Assembly: GCF_016808095.1 (NCBI RefSeq)
Contig: NC_068971.1
Span: forward strand, 27,921,631-27,985,630
Direction of reading: 5' to 3'
Origin: Vigna angularis
Taxonomy: Eukaryota > Streptophyta > Magnoliopsida > Fabales > Fabaceae
Length of the DNA: 64,000 nt
Part shown: piece by piece, positions 46,701-57,739 of the stretch
How the letters are laid out: every line of letters begins with the position of its first letter
Position numbering within the stretch: the first letter of the stretch is position 1
Notes under the pieces: generated by a model
Databases searched by the model: none
Seen by the model: the letters and a program-made list of their open reading frames with translations, nothing else
What the model was told of the DNA's origin: nothing
Program-made: the position numbers and the translations under genes

Positions 46701-49700
46701 GGAGGTCTGGCTGGTCATTGACCCCTGCCTCTACTTTGGTCCTTTTACACTTATTGTCTCTACCCTAAACAGCCATAGAAACTCCAGAAAAAAAAACTTC
46801 AAAAGACAGCCACAAAATGAGAACAGACAGGAAAAATGAGTTCAGACAAGATAGAAAAAAAGTCAAGAGAGTCAAATTTGAATGGTGTTACATGAGATTC
46901 AATCTTTTCCTATATACAATTGAAATCCCAAATCAGTCCCAAAGCCTGGGCCAAAACAGTCGTGCTTGAATCAGAGAAATTCTCAAATTTTATGATCTGG
47001 TAAGAAAGATCAGTTACTTAGTCCCATCATACCAAATTACTTCAAATCCAAAACAGAGGGCTGAAAACTCAAAAAATTATGCAACTCTACAATCTAGGTC
47101 ATGATTTTGACAACAAAGATAAGAAAAATGGGATAAGCCAATAGGACTAATTACTTTATCAAATGCTTTGTTTGGATAGGACTATTCAAATTCACTATAT
47201 TTTAATTTTCTTGTTATATACAATGTTTCAATTAACCCAAAACAAAGAAATTATTTTAATATTAAACAATATTCTACAATTCAAAAATAAAATTTCGTGA
47301 TATATTTCCATCAACATTTGTTGAGGCTATTTTTTGGTCAAAGTTTTCGAAGATTTGTTGGGTAATGTCATCAAGGGTGTTTTTTTCAATGGACATTGGT
47401 TGATATTGTTTTCATTAGATACCACCAATAATTAACTTTGAGAACATATCAGGGTTATTTTTTGACATCAATAATCAAGAGGTGATAGAGTTCTTTAGTC
47501 AAGAAATCTAACACACTCCACAACAAAAACTAACACAGAAGAAAAAGAATGTGTATTACTTTTGTAATTCTCGATACAATGTACATACTCCACTCAAGGG
47601 AGCACTCTCCTTCCATAGGAACAAGTATCATGTCTATACAAAAGAATATCCCAAAAGCTAACCCTTTACAGTAGCTCATAACCTTCTTATAAGGTTCCCC
47701 CAGTTAACTAATTATAAGGTTCCCCCAGACTAATTGCTAACTAAATAGCTAACAATCAACCACATTCCATAACCTCCTAACCACCCTATTAATTTCTCTT
47801 CCTCCTCTCATACACTCTTAATACTCTATCATTACCCGTTGCCAAAAGATCAACCTTGTCCTCAAGGTTAAATTCTGGATATTACACCTTAATGGTCAGC
47901 TCATCCTCCCACGTTGCTCCCTCTTTCCCTCCTTCCTGCGACTCAATCAGCACTTGTGGCACCATATCCTCCTGATGCTGCTTCGTCCTTCTTCGTAGCA
48001 CCCTGAGTGGCCAACATAATAGCCTTCTACTTGTAACTCTGTTGGCAGGTCCCCTTCCACCTGTTGTGTTCCAATTGCCAATTTCAACTGGGAGACATGG
48101 AACATAGGATGTATCCAAGCTGTTTCCGGAAGCTGTACTCTGAACGCCACCGGTCCAATCTGTTTGATCACCTGAAAGGGTTCGTAGTAACATGCTGACA
48201 GCTTAGGATGTAGCCTAGTGGGCATGGAAGCTTGCTTGTGGGGTCTGATCTTTAGATAAACCCAGTCCCCCTCCTTTTTTTGTTAGCATACTTAACCATT
48301 TGATCCTGCACCTTTGCCAAATGGTGCCTCAACTGTTCCAGAGCCTCATTCCTCGTCTGCAACTCTTGCGCCACTGCTTCCAGGCCGTTTCCCCTAGCAC
48401 AAACCTTGTTAGAGTGGGCAGATGTCTCCCATAAACTGTCTCCAAGGTGGTACACTTGGTTGCCCCCTCATAACTGGTGTTGTACCAGTATTCTACTTAA
48501 GTTAAAACCAAACTCCACATCTTGGGTTGTTCAGAGCTGAAACAACATAGATAGGCTTCCAATATCCAGTTAGTACCTCGGTCTGCCCATTCCGAATGAT
48601 AGGTTGTACTCATGCGAAGCTATGTATCTTGTAGTCTAAATAATTCCTTCCAAAATAGCCCTGTTAGAAGTGGACTTTGAGCCTAACTCAACCCCACAAA
48701 ACCGGCTTGTAGGGTGAGGTTTGCACCCACTTATAAACTAAGTGTTAGAAAGTGGGTTTTTAAGCCTAACTCAACCCCCACAAAACTGGCTTTATAAGGA
48801 GAGGTTTGCACCTACTTATATATTATAATTTGGCCTTATCTCTAGTCGATGTGAGACTTCCAACACACCCCCTTCACGCCGAGGTATAAACATCTCGTGC
48901 GTGATAGTAGAAATTGGGTGGTCCGCTTAGAACTCGCTAGGATAGGCTCTAACCATGGCTCTGATACCATGTTAGAAAGTGGATTTTTAAGCCTAACTCA
49001 ACCCCACAAAACCGGCTTTATAAGGTGAGGTTTGCACCTACTTATATATTATAATTTGGCCTTATCTCTAGTCGATGTGAGACTTCCAACAAGACCTAAG
49101 AAGGTACGGTCACGGTTACTCATAATCGAAGTAGGCATCCCATGAAGCCTAACTAGACCTCTGCTATGGACTTGGCTGCATAAGGATGCTTGATGGGTAT
49201 GAAATGCCCATATTTGCTCAACCTATCAACCACTACTAACACTGCATCATACCCCTGGGATTTGGGTAATCTCTCAATAAAATCCATATTGACTTCCTCC
49301 CATATACCTTGAGGAATGCCAATGGTTGAATCAGGCCTTGGGGTGATGATGCTAAGTACTTATGTTGTTGGCAAACTAAACAGGCCACCACAAAATCAGT
49401 TACTGACTTCTTCATGTCAATCGAGTATAGTGATTGGGCTACCCTTCTGTAGGTCCGATACACCCCTGAATGTCCCCCCATGGTGATGGTGTGAAATTAA
49501 GCCAACAACCTTGGAATCCAAGCCAACTGGGTTGAGAGCACTAAGCGGCCCTTGTAATGAAGTCGATCATCCCCTAGACACACCTTGTAAAGAGTTATTT
49601 CTTCCACCTTCAACCCCAATTCCTCTACTAGTCTTGTCGAAATGAAGTTATGGCTTGCCCCGACTATCTATCAAGACTAATATCTTTTTCCCCTACACCC

Positions 49701-52700
49701 AGCCTTGCAGCTTCATTGTGTGGGTCTGGGTTAGGCCCCCTGCTGACAAAATGGATAGTTCTATGCGTTTCTGCTCCATCTCCTCTTCTTCCTCGTCTTC
49801 CCCTCCTTCATCACCTTCGGCCATTATCATAACCTGCATGCTTCTTTCTAAACACCTATGACCTGGGCTATATAAGCCTCCACAGTAGAAACACCTTCCT
49901 TCCTCCCTTCTCTTGACATACTCGGGATAGGTTAGAGTTCTCACCCCTATGTTTCGCAACTCCCCTACTGCATTACTTCCTGCCTTGGAACTCATTGTGT
50001 TGACCGCTCCCTCCTTCTTCGACATGTTCCCCCCACTTGTAGCCCCCTGCCCTTTTTGGCTTCCCTTATACGTTTATGTTCTTGCAATTGTCCCCGAACT
50101 CCCCTGATACCTTCCCCATGGCTGATTGCTCTTGTTACCCGTTCCTCCACTCATTCTTGAATTACTCCCCGCTTCCTCTACATCTCGGGCCACCTCCATT
50201 GCTGTCAACAGGTCCCTCGAGTTATGGGGCCGAATTTGGCTCCTGATATCCCCTTATAGACCTGCAAAAAAGTAACCAAACAATTGTTCCTTCGTTACTC
50301 CCATAGCTTGAGCCACAAGCACCTCAAATTCTTGGACATACTCCTCCACCATCCCCCTCTGTCTCACGGCTGCCAATTTCTCAAAAATTGACCCTCTATT
50401 CCTTCATCCAAACCTCCTCATCAAAGCCTCCCAAGAAGGCTTCTCGATTATTTTTTTCCAGAATCTAAACCAATAACTGGCACACCCCTCCATGTAGATG
50501 TAAGCCAGCTTGATCCTCTCCCTTCCCATGACATTTTGGATATCAAAAAACTTCTCTGCCTTCAAGATCCACCCCATCGGGTCTTGTCCCTCAAACGTGG
50601 GTAATTTTACCCGCTTCATCCAATTCCGCTGCACTTCACCCCTGTCCTCCTCCAATTTGTCCTCGGGACTTTCCTTCCTTCCTACCCGACCTTCATTCAC
50701 GGAGTCGCGACTCCCCTCTGAACTCCTACCCTAGTTCCTTGTCCTTCTGCAGAGAACACGTGCGAGTTCTTGAAGTTCTTGGTGCACCCTTGTCATCTCG
50801 ACCTTCAATCCCTCCATGTCATCTCCATCGAATCAAACCACTCTTCCATCCATCCTCCCCTATAGCATGTTTAGTTTTCCCTCCATCTCACTCCACAACC
50901 TTTGATCCGGCAAGTCAAACCAAATTGATAGAGTTTGTTAATAAAGAAATCTATCTAACACACTCCACAAAACAAACTGACTCTGACAGAAGAAAAAGAA
51001 TGTGTATTACTTCTGTAATTCTCGAATACAATGTACAGACTCCACTCACAAGGGAGCACTCTCCCTCCACAGGAACAAGTATCTTGTCTATACAAAAGAA
51101 TATCCCAAAAGCTAACCCTTTACAATAGCTCATAACCTTCTTATAAGGTTCCCCCAGACTAACCGTTAACTGAATAGCTAACAATCAACCACACTCCTTA
51201 ACCACCCTATTAATTTCTCTTCCTCCTCTCATACTCTCTTAACACTCTATCAAGGGGTCTTTTGCCAACTTTTACAACATCTTAGTCAAGGCTAGATGAA
51301 AATTTTCCCAATTGACACTAAAAAAAGAAATTATCAAGAAAATAAAAAACAAGATAATGTTGATGCCAGCCAAAATACAAACATTGCAAGTATCGACCCA
51401 GACAAAACTCTAATAAACGTCAAGGGAAAAAAACTTGATGACATCAGCCGAAAAATAGTCCCTTTAACATTGGCTAAGGCACTCTCTAACTAATGTTGAC
51501 TAAGAAATGACTACAGCCTAAATCTAAATCAATGGAAAAATAATATCAACAATTTCAACCAACACAAATATATCGGTTTAATAATCTTCATACATCAGGC
51601 AGAAAAACACTCACATCGTTAATAAAAAAAATCAAGCTGAGAAAAGTAGCCCAACCAATGGCTAACGACATCCCAACCAAGGCCAAACATATAAATCCCG
51701 GCCAAGACCAAGCTAGTGAGAGAAAGTTAGAAAAGAAGAAACATAGATGTGAAACAAGAGAAAGTACAAACATTTCAAATTCTTACATTTTAGGAAGAAT
51801 TTAAAAGGGGATGGGATCTTGCAAACCAAATTCCAGATGTGATGGCATGATTGATGAGAATGTCAACCAAAGAATTAAAAGGGGAATAAGAACACCCTTT
51901 GTGGAGAGTTGAAGAAATGAAAGGAAGACTCGCTAAAAGTTATAGAAGGAAACACTAGCCAACCCGACCAAAGTGGGAGATAGTTGCTGTAGTTAGTATA
52001 AAATATCAAAGAATGCATACTGCAAGCCACAACATTTTCATGCAATTGTATGTAAAAAATTCTATGTCAAGGCTGGCTGAACAGTAAGGGAATCTAGAAA
52101 AGGTTGTGGATTAATCTACTGTACTGAAAATTAAATTGCAAAAAGTGATTTTTTTAGAGGCCATATAATGTATTATAACAAAAAGAAAAGGTAGATATTA
52201 CTCACAAGATGTGAACAGCACATTTAGCATTAGTACACAAAGCAAGTCCCATCCTAACATTAAGCTTATAAAACTACCACACATCCCATCCGAACATCAA
52301 CACGCTCAAAAGAAAAACAAACAACACAATAGCAAACAGGAGAAACAAAGCATGAAAAATTCTACTGCTATCGCCGATTGGAGAAAACTAAGAGCTAGCC
52401 ATCTTAATAGAAAGTAAAGGATGAACCCCCAAACATAAAAGGAAAATGACGATGTTTTGTTGCTCTTGGCTAACCCGCCAAACATAAAAGGAAAATGACG
52501 ATGTTCTGTTGCTCTTGGCTCTAATCCACGAGCAAGCTCTTAACTTAATTACCTCCACCACTTTTTCCAAGAAGTGATTATAGTCAAATTAATGAGAAAG
52601 ACTGACCACTAAAGGAGATCACCACATGAGTAAATTTTACACTTTCCGCCCCATTTTAGGTTGCACAATTAAATGATTAGTTCTTGTGTTTTTAATCCTT

Positions 52701-53320
52701 AAAAAATATTTCTTTTATTGGGTACCTTGTTAGTAAATATCACTGTCAATTCAAAAACACTGAAAAACATACAGACAACGGTGAGAACAAAAATTATTTG
52801 CTTTCGAAGGATGTAAACAATCCAATAAAAGAACCTTGCGAGACCCACCAAAGAAATCTTCAATAATCAATAGAAAGGAAAATATTAAAAATTGATTTTT
52901 TTTTTAATTGGGCATCCTGCTAGTACCTATCAATGTCAATTCAAAAACGCTGGGAAAACATATAGACAGCGCTGAGAACAAAAATATTTTGCTTACCAAG
53001 GAAGCAGACGATCCAATAATAAAAAAGAAAGCTTGCAACAAACCCACCAAAGAACTCTTGAAATTATCAACGAAAAGGCAAAAATAAATCCAACCCAGAT
53101 CAGAAAAGAAGATGAATAGATTGTCAAAGAGATGGTGACAAAAGATAATTCCCAGAAATCGCACAGAACAAAGAATTCAAACAAGATAAAAAGAAGAATA
53201 ATTAGTGTAATAGCAGAAGAAAGAAACCTTGGTGGCAGCTTCAGTGTCCATGTCGGTGGAAAATTTGTAGGTGGCCCTTCTCTTCGTATTAGAAGTTAGT
53301 GTGCAGGAACCCACGACCAT
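34774..53320 (-). CDS. PUX1: Plant UBX domain-containing protein 1 type (CDC48 cofactor), seven exons over 18.5 kb
   Basis: Coding exons on the minus strand: 53320-53228, 43016-42923, 42800-42729, 41759-41692, 36276-36147, 35929-35825, 34967-34774. All are GT-AG and phase-consistent, giving 251 aa, the same length as Arabidopsis PUX1. Features: basic N-terminus, a conserved GREIRVFET segment at the end of the first third, [11 protein letters not shown], a basic helix ([14 protein letters not shown]), then the UBX domain from residue 110 ([14 protein letters not shown]) with the TTPPKK loop near 153-158 and the [10 protein letters not shown] strand. A Pro/Glu-rich tail ends in PKWLKM. In Arabidopsis PUX1 binds the AAA-ATPase CDC48 and promotes hexamer disassembly, acting in cytosol and nucleus. 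No stop or frameshift is seen. Intron 1 (10.2 kb) and intron 4 (5.4 kb) are filled with transposons. The N-terminal exon 1 is the least certain, chosen because it has a good donor and splices in frame. Confidence 0.9.
36705..40984 (-). pseudogene. Copia gag-pol polyprotein, interrupted
   Basis: Domains in copia order: gag (40984-40427, UBN2-like), a CCHC-like knuckle near 40220-40180, aspartic protease [12 protein letters not shown] (about 39910), integrase zinc region and core (39865-38460, with [13 protein letters not shown]), reverse transcriptase (38220-37000, [12 protein letters not shown] then YVDDMII) and RNase H (about 37190-36705, ending [10 protein letters not shown]). Breaks seen: an in-frame stop ending gag at 40427-40429, a stop within the knuckle region, frame changes near 39850, 37750 and 37040, and a stop between the integrase and RT segments. 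So the copy is defective in protein although its LTRs are nearly identical. Confidence 0.9.
40985..41407 (-). other. GC-rich leader of the copia element
   Basis: The untranslated stretch between primer-binding site and gag is strikingly GC-rich against its surroundings. It includes a ~23-bp tandem duplication (GGTGGTCGAACAGC core at 41325 and 41348) and GGC/GCC triplet runs. Several short open frames on both strands arise only from this composition. It is probably a structured retroelement leader. Confidence 0.7.
43384..43741 (-). mobile_element. TRIM (terminal-repeat retrotransposon in miniature) with a half-inverted second LTR
   Basis: Total 358 bp, flanked by a perfect 5-bp TSD GAGGT (43379-43383 and 43742-43746). 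One normal 119-bp LTR (43384-43502, TGTTAG...CCAACA) is followed by a polypurine tract and ~150 bp of non-coding interior. The primer-binding site is complementary to TGGTATCAGGGCC (43641-43653). The other LTR starts normally (43654-43685) and then switches into the opposite strand: 43682-43741 is a perfect 60-bp inverted copy of 43384-43443. No protein is encoded. Element sense is minus. Confidence 0.92.
45030..45540 (+). pseudogene. Captured fragments of an LRR receptor-like kinase inside the Pack-MULE
   Basis: 45050-45205 translates to leucine-rich-repeat sequence ([34 protein letters not shown]). 45300-45530 translates, after a frame change, to a juxtamembrane and transmembrane segment ([18 protein letters not shown], then a Leu-rich run, then [10 protein letters not shown]...KRNKLVF). 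That order matches the end of the ectodomain and start of the cytoplasmic part of RKL1/RLK902-type 'inactive' receptor kinases. The kinase domain is absent and the two pieces are not in one frame, so this is captured debris. Confidence 0.8.
45641..45808 (+). pseudogene. Second captured segment: C-terminal exon of an unidentified gene
   Basis: After a spacer with a poly-A run (45605-45616), a 55-codon open frame ends in TAA at 45806-45808. Its sequence ([18 protein letters not shown], then [17 protein letters not shown]) has ordinary protein composition and is followed by U-rich, 3'-UTR-like sequence. It is not part of an LRR kinase, so the element appears to join two sources. A 3' splice site (CCTCAG, ending at 45646) could lead into it. 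I do not recognise the parent gene. Confidence 0.5.
46628..47482. other. Unique-looking PUX1 intron 1 sequence
   Basis: About 850 bases of intron between the copia relic and the gypsy element. No repeats or ORFs are recognised; it is probably original intron or older decayed sequence. Confidence 0.4.
47483..51252 (-). mobile_element. Ty3/gypsy deletion derivative with both LTRs
   Basis: LTRs lie at 47483-47831 (349 bp) and 50928-51252 (325 bp). Both run TGATAGAG...CTCTATCA, and the left one has an extra duplicated TTATAAGGTTCCCCCAG stretch. Near-perfect TSD AGAGG/AGGGG (47478-47482 and 51253-51257). Minus-strand contents: gag (50700-50404, [15 protein letters not shown]), CCHC knuckle [14 protein letters not shown] (about 49895-49852), then a jump straight to the integrase zinc region ([13 protein letters not shown], 49481) and core, and a chromodomain-type tail ([10 protein letters not shown], about 48110). 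Protease is only begun, and reverse transcriptase and RNase H are missing. The integrase carries TRIM insertions. Confidence 0.88.
48662..49091 (-). mobile_element. Composite TRIM insertion inside the gypsy integrase
   Basis: A complete TRIM (48743-49091) has LTRs 48743-48865 and 48970-49091 and a 104-bp interior. Its primer site is complementary to TGGTATCAGAGCC, and it is preceded by an 81-bp truncated LTR of a slightly different subfamily (48662-48742). The whole block, not the inner unit, is flanked by a near-perfect TSD AGCCC (48657-48661) / AGACC (49092-49096). Removing it rejoins the integrase reading (SNRDRTFLG before, FWKELFRLQ after). It is the same family as the TRIM at 43384. Confidence 0.88.
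51258..52424. other. PUX1 intron 1, unclassified sequence
   Basis: AT-rich intron DNA of about 1.2 kb. Short open frames here have no family signature. Confidence 0.4.
52425..52522. repeat. 49-bp tandem duplication in PUX1 intron 1
   Basis: Units at about 52425-52473 and 52474-52522 share CCAAACATAAAAGG and TTGCTCTTGGCT, differing at two or three bases. Confidence 0.85.
52710..53088. repeat. 190-bp tandem duplication just downstream of PUX1 exon 1
   Basis: Two diverged units start at about 52710 and 52900. Shared landmarks are TTGGG(T/C)A(T/C)C, TCAATTCAAAAAC(A/G)CTG, GAGAACAAAAAT and ACCCACCAAAGAA. Divergence is moderate, so this is older than the 49-bp repeat beside it. It ends about 140 bp inside intron 1 from the exon 1 donor. 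Confidence 0.85.
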
Positions 53321-53381
53321 TATAAGTGATATGAAACCAAGACTCTTAATATTGTGAAAATTTTGTGTTTTCTATGAGCCG

Positions 53382-53383
53382 TT

Positions 53384-53414
<31 letters not shown>

Positions 53415-53428
53415 CTACCTTTTTATAA
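53382..53428 (-). promoter_or_regulatory. PUX1 core promoter: TATA box and GA-rich leader
   Basis: On the minus strand a TTATAAAA TATA box (about 53421-53428) is followed by a long GA dinucleotide tract (53382-53416) and then about 60 bases to the ATG at 53320. GA-rich leaders and promoter GAGA tracts are common in plants. The position supports the choice of exon 1. Confidence 0.6.
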
Positions 53429-53929
53429 TAATCTCTTTGGATCACTTTGATTATTTTCCTCTTAGATATATGGTAATGGTTAGTTTCACAAATTTATTTA
53501 AATAAAAGCCAATAAATTCTTCTTTATTTTCTTTTTCACGGTTTCACAAGTTTGGTATTCTTTGTATGCAAGGAAGGGTTGCACCTCATGAACATGATCT
53601 CCCGTGCTAAAGCTTTCTATGAGAAGATTATAAAAACATTTTTGAATGTACATCTTGGTTAGATTCTTTAAATTTAACATTTAGGTGGTTAGGTTTTGTA
53701 TAAAACCCTGATATTTTTAATAATAGAAAAGTATTAAAAATTTATCATTTTGGCATTTACGTTTTGAATAAAACTGAGTTTTAATAGTAAAAAAAAAAGA
53801 ATAAATTACATAATTAAATAAACTTTTTAAGTTGTTAAAAGTTAAAACGTAAATAAAAAATTATTTATAAAATTTTACTATTGAAGCAAAGTTTATTAGA
53901 ATAATCTAATTAAAATAAAATAAGATTTC

Positions 53930-54930
53930 ATGAGAATATTTTATAAACCTTTTGCCTTGAAAATATTTTCGGACATCCAAATATTTTGTGTTCTTCTAAC
54001 TGTTTGCTCCTCGATTTTGTCATAAGTTCTTTGAATTGCAATAATTCTTCCTTAAGTTCTTCTTTTATACGATTAAGGGATAGTTCTCTATTATTCCCTC
54101 CTTCTTGAAGCGAATTTGTCCTCAAATTAGTACTTAAACTAAATGGAGACAAGTCATTAATGTTAAAACTAGAACTCACTCCATAAACATTAAGTAGATC
54201 AACAATGTAAGGATTATCATTAATTTCCTTAAGAACTTGAAAAGGTCCATTTCCTCTATGTAGGAACTTAGATTTCCTTTTGGAAGGAAACATTTCCTTC
54301 TTAAGGTGTACCTTTACCCAATCTCTGGGCTCCAACTTCATCTTATTCCTCCCTTATTTAGCCTTAGAAGCTAGTTTCTCCATCTTCTTTTCAATTTGTG
54401 CCTTCACTTCCTTATGTAAGTTCCTAACAAAAGTAGCTTTTATAAGATCTTTGTTAGTCAAAGAATAAATATTAGGCAAAGGTAACAAATCTAAGGGAGT
54501 TAGAGGGTTAAAACCACATACCACCCTCAAATGGAGACACACAAGTAGTAGAATGAACTATTCTATTATAAACAAATTCCACATGAGGTATCCATTCCTC
54601 CTAAGTTCTAAAATTTTTATTTACAAAGCATCTAAGGAGTTGAGAAAGAGTTTGATTTATCACTTTGGTTTATCCATCCGTTTGGGGATGACACATTATA
54701 GAGAAGAGAAATTGTGTACCTAACTTACCCAACAATACCTTCCAAAAATGGCTAACAAATTTTAAATCTTTATCCGACACAATGCTCCTTGGAATACCAT
54801 GTTCTCTCACCACTTTCGTGAAAAATAAATCAGCCACAAGGTTGGCGTCATCACTATTATGATAGGGAATGAAGTGAGCCATCTTTGAGAACCTATCTAC
54901 CACAACAAAATAAAATCTTTTCCTCGTTTG
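53930..54930 (-). pseudogene. Ty3/gypsy integrase remnant
   Basis: Minus-strand pieces in order: integrase core (54903-54670: [12 protein letters not shown], then SDKDLKF, then MCHPQTDG), a middle part (54542-54354) and the C-terminal part (54341-54100: RDWVKVHLKKE, GPFQVLKEIND). They end at a polypurine-like AAGAAGGAGGGAAT (about 54108-54121). Frames shift between the pieces and a stop follows. Upstream polymerase domains are absent. Confidence 0.8.
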
Positions 54931-54989
54931 GACCGTAGAAGTTCTAAAACAAAATCCATAGAAATATTCATCAATGGAGAGTCAGGAAT

Positions 54990-55160
54990 AGGAATGACAA
55001 CAGGTTAGGTCGGGTATAAATAGTGTGTAACCACAACCCAACCCGCATGACACAATTGTACTCGTTACCTCCTAGATGCCCGCACAAAAAAATCCGCAAT
55101 TTTTGTCAACCCACGAGTACCCATTTGATGCCCGTTTTCAACCCATAAGTATTTTTAAAA
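54990..55160. mobile_element. Possible single end of a hAT-type element
   Basis: GGAATGACAACAGGTTAGGTCGGG followed by CAACCCAACCCGCATG-type words resembles the ends of GGGTTGGG-rich hAT MITEs like the one at 29281. The opposite end was not found, so only a truncated copy can be claimed. Confidence 0.35.
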
Positions 55161-55439
55161 AATTATTTTATAAGCTTTTCAATGAGGTCTAAACTAAAGT
55201 GCAAAAAAAAATACAAATAATATTTGAAACATATATCCGAGTAAAGTCAATGGATAAGTAAATAAAAGATAAAACATAAATTCAAATTAATACAAATTAA
55301 TAGTAAAACATATATCCAAATACAAGTAATTTAAAAAATAATTCTTCTTAAAATAACACTATATGATCTATGTTTCTTCTCCTATATCTTCATTTTAATC
55401 ACTTAATTCGTGAAACAAATAACATAATTAATTTGTGGA

Positions 55440-55701
55440 AAGCAGCGTCCTACGGGAGAGAGAATTATATGGAGCACCAATGAAGAATGGAAAATGAGAG
55501 TGAAGGTAGTGTGCTTGGAAGGTGGCTAGAGGAGGATCCCTAGGATTCTCTAGCCTGACTTTCAAGGGAGAATTAATCCTGAGTTTCAGAAATTTAATTC
55601 TCATTCATCTCAAAAGGGACAAATACAATGGTGGACCTAGGTATTTATAGTGACACATGCTCCATGCAAGCCAAAAATCCATGTCGGACAATATTCCATC
55701 A
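55440..55701 (-). mobile_element. Gypsy LTR fragment
   Basis: Read on the minus strand it starts TGATGGAATA directly after a polypurine tract (AGAGGGAGGGAA, 55702-55715). It has a TATA-like CTATAAATACC near 55645-55655. The left limit is approximate. Confidence 0.55.
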
Positions 55702-56592
55702 TTCCCTCCCTCTTAAAAGAAGATTTGTCCTCAAATCTTGGCAATCGCCTTTATTGTAAAGAAGTTCCTCACAGTCTTGGGAGCGGGTCATTTTGAAAGG
55801 GCCTTAATCCTTTATTTCTTTAGATCCATTTTACTTATTGTTGGATAAAAAACGAACTTGCAATATGCATCAAATATATCTTCAATTAATATTGATCCAA
55901 GAAAGGAATTCTCTAAAATAATAACTTTAGAATAAAGACTTCTTATATGCATCAAATATATCTCTTCTTCTCTCCTTTCTTCCTCTTATTTTCTCTCAAT
56001 CTCTCTTTCTCTTTTCTTTCCATATGTTCCTTAAGTCTGGCTCCAAATTCTATTTCCTTACGAAGAAAACCATGATCATCTAAACTCTTAAGAAATATTT
56101 TTCCCTCTTGAATACTATCTCTCATTAGTTCTAGGTTTCTTTTAATTGAAGCAAACACAAACTCTATTCTCATGTAAGATTTTAGTTCATACCAATCACG
56201 AATGGAGAATTTCTACCTTTATTAACACTATATTGCCTTTCATCCCACCACCCTCTTGCATGTTCTTCAAATCTAGAAGTGTATAAACTAAGAACATAAA
56301 ATTCACTACTTCTAGAATGGAAAATGGAACCATAGGATGCAGATTAACTTTTTCTAGCAATTAATGGATGCATTTCATCAATTTTCTTTTCCCAAGCTAG
56401 GTATGTTAATGCACCAATATCCTTACCAAAGCATGGAAGATTTTTCCTAGCTTGATTATACAAATCATCCTTAATCCTATCAAATTCCTCAATGGTACAA
56501 TTTATTCTAGCTTTTTCAAGTTTTCTTTTAATGTCTTTAAAAATAATTGACTTATCAAAATTACTAACTCTAGATGACCTATGACTTGACAT
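55702..56592 (-). pseudogene. Gypsy gag N-terminus fused by deletion to polyprotein tail
   Basis: 56592-56344 reads as a gypsy gag start (NLPCFGKDIGALTYLAWEKK is the landmark). 56173-55952 reads as a continuing basic, Lys/Glu-rich gag part, out of frame with the first. 55760-55702 is the FEDKSSFKRE polyprotein end. Everything between gag and tail (protease to integrase) is missing. Confidence 0.6.
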
Positions 56593-56639
56593 CCTTTGTT
56601 TTTAAAAGTTTTCTTAATCTATAGAGTTAAAAGCTTCAC

Positions 56640-57600
56640 ACTTAGACAAGTCCCAGGTAACAGAGGTGAGCCATGAGGCGTCCGATGTGCCTAAAGTACA
56701 TCATCCAATCATGTGGCCCAATCTTTATTATTTGGATTTACCAGCTTTTGCAATATCTTTTTGATCTATTTGTTAGAGACCTCAGCTTGACCATTAGTTT
56801 GGGTATCATATGGTGTAGCAATGCGATGTGTTACCCATACTTTTTCAACATATTCTTTAGCAGCTTATTGCAAAAGTGGGTCTTTTGATCACTAACGATG
56901 GCTCATGGTATTTCAAACCTATAGAAATTGTTAGACCTAACAAACCTGAGCAACATTAGTCCTTGTAGTTATGACTTCCACTCACTTGGAAACATAGTCT
57001 ACAACAAGTAAAATATAAGAAAACCTAGAAAAAGAAGGAAAAGGATCTATAAAGTCAATACCCCAAATATCAAGTACCTTACAATATAACTTGGGCTGTT
57101 GAGGCATCTCTTCCCTTCTTGTGATAGATTTGGCTGCTCTTTAACATTGCTCATAATTTTCATATAACCTTCGTGCATCTTTAAAGATGGTAGGTCAATA
57201 TAATCCATAATTTAACACTTTTCTACCGGTCCTTTACATGTCATAGTGTCCACCAAAAGATGACGAATGACAAAATTTTGAGTACATATATAAGGTATCT
57301 CTTTGTAAAGGACACACCTCCTTATGACTTGGTCACTATCAATGCGACATAAGAATGGTTTATCCCCTACATAGTACCTCACCTCACTTTTCAGCTTGGC
57401 CCTCTCATATTTGGAGAAAGATGGAGGAATACCAGACCAAATAATTAATAATGTCAGCAAACCAAGGCTTGGGGTACGTACCTTTTATAGTGGTCAAAGC
57501 TAATAGGACTTCATTAGGGAAGCCGTCTTGGATAGGAATGTCATCTTCTTCCTTCTCAATCCTACTAAGATGGTGAGCTGCTAAAGTTATGTGTCCCACT
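56640..57600 (-). pseudogene. Athila/Tat-type gypsy RNase H end and integrase remnant
   Basis: Minus-strand 57599-57405 gives the RNase H/integrase linker (ADHLSRIEKEE-like HHLSRIEKEEDDIPIQD, then PWFADIINYLV). 57460-57212 gives the next part (VRYYVGDKPFL, then RRCVLYKE). Frame-broken integrase core words (YDTQTNGQAEVSN-like) follow to about 56660. Many stops; non-functional. Confidence 0.75.
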
Positions 57601-57739
57601 TTGGTCTTGAATTATAATTTTGAATTATTTTCATGTTGACATGGAAATGAAAATTTAGATAACAAAATCATGGTGCGCTCGTTTCAAAATTTGGACTTTT
57701 CATTCTTCTCTCACAAAACCTAGAATTTTGGGGGTTCCA

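Noticed and set aside
43384..49091. TRIM copies as Cassandra elements
   Set aside because: Cassandra LTRs carry a 5S rRNA-derived Pol III promoter. No 5S-like sequence is seen in these LTRs, so they are a different TRIM family.
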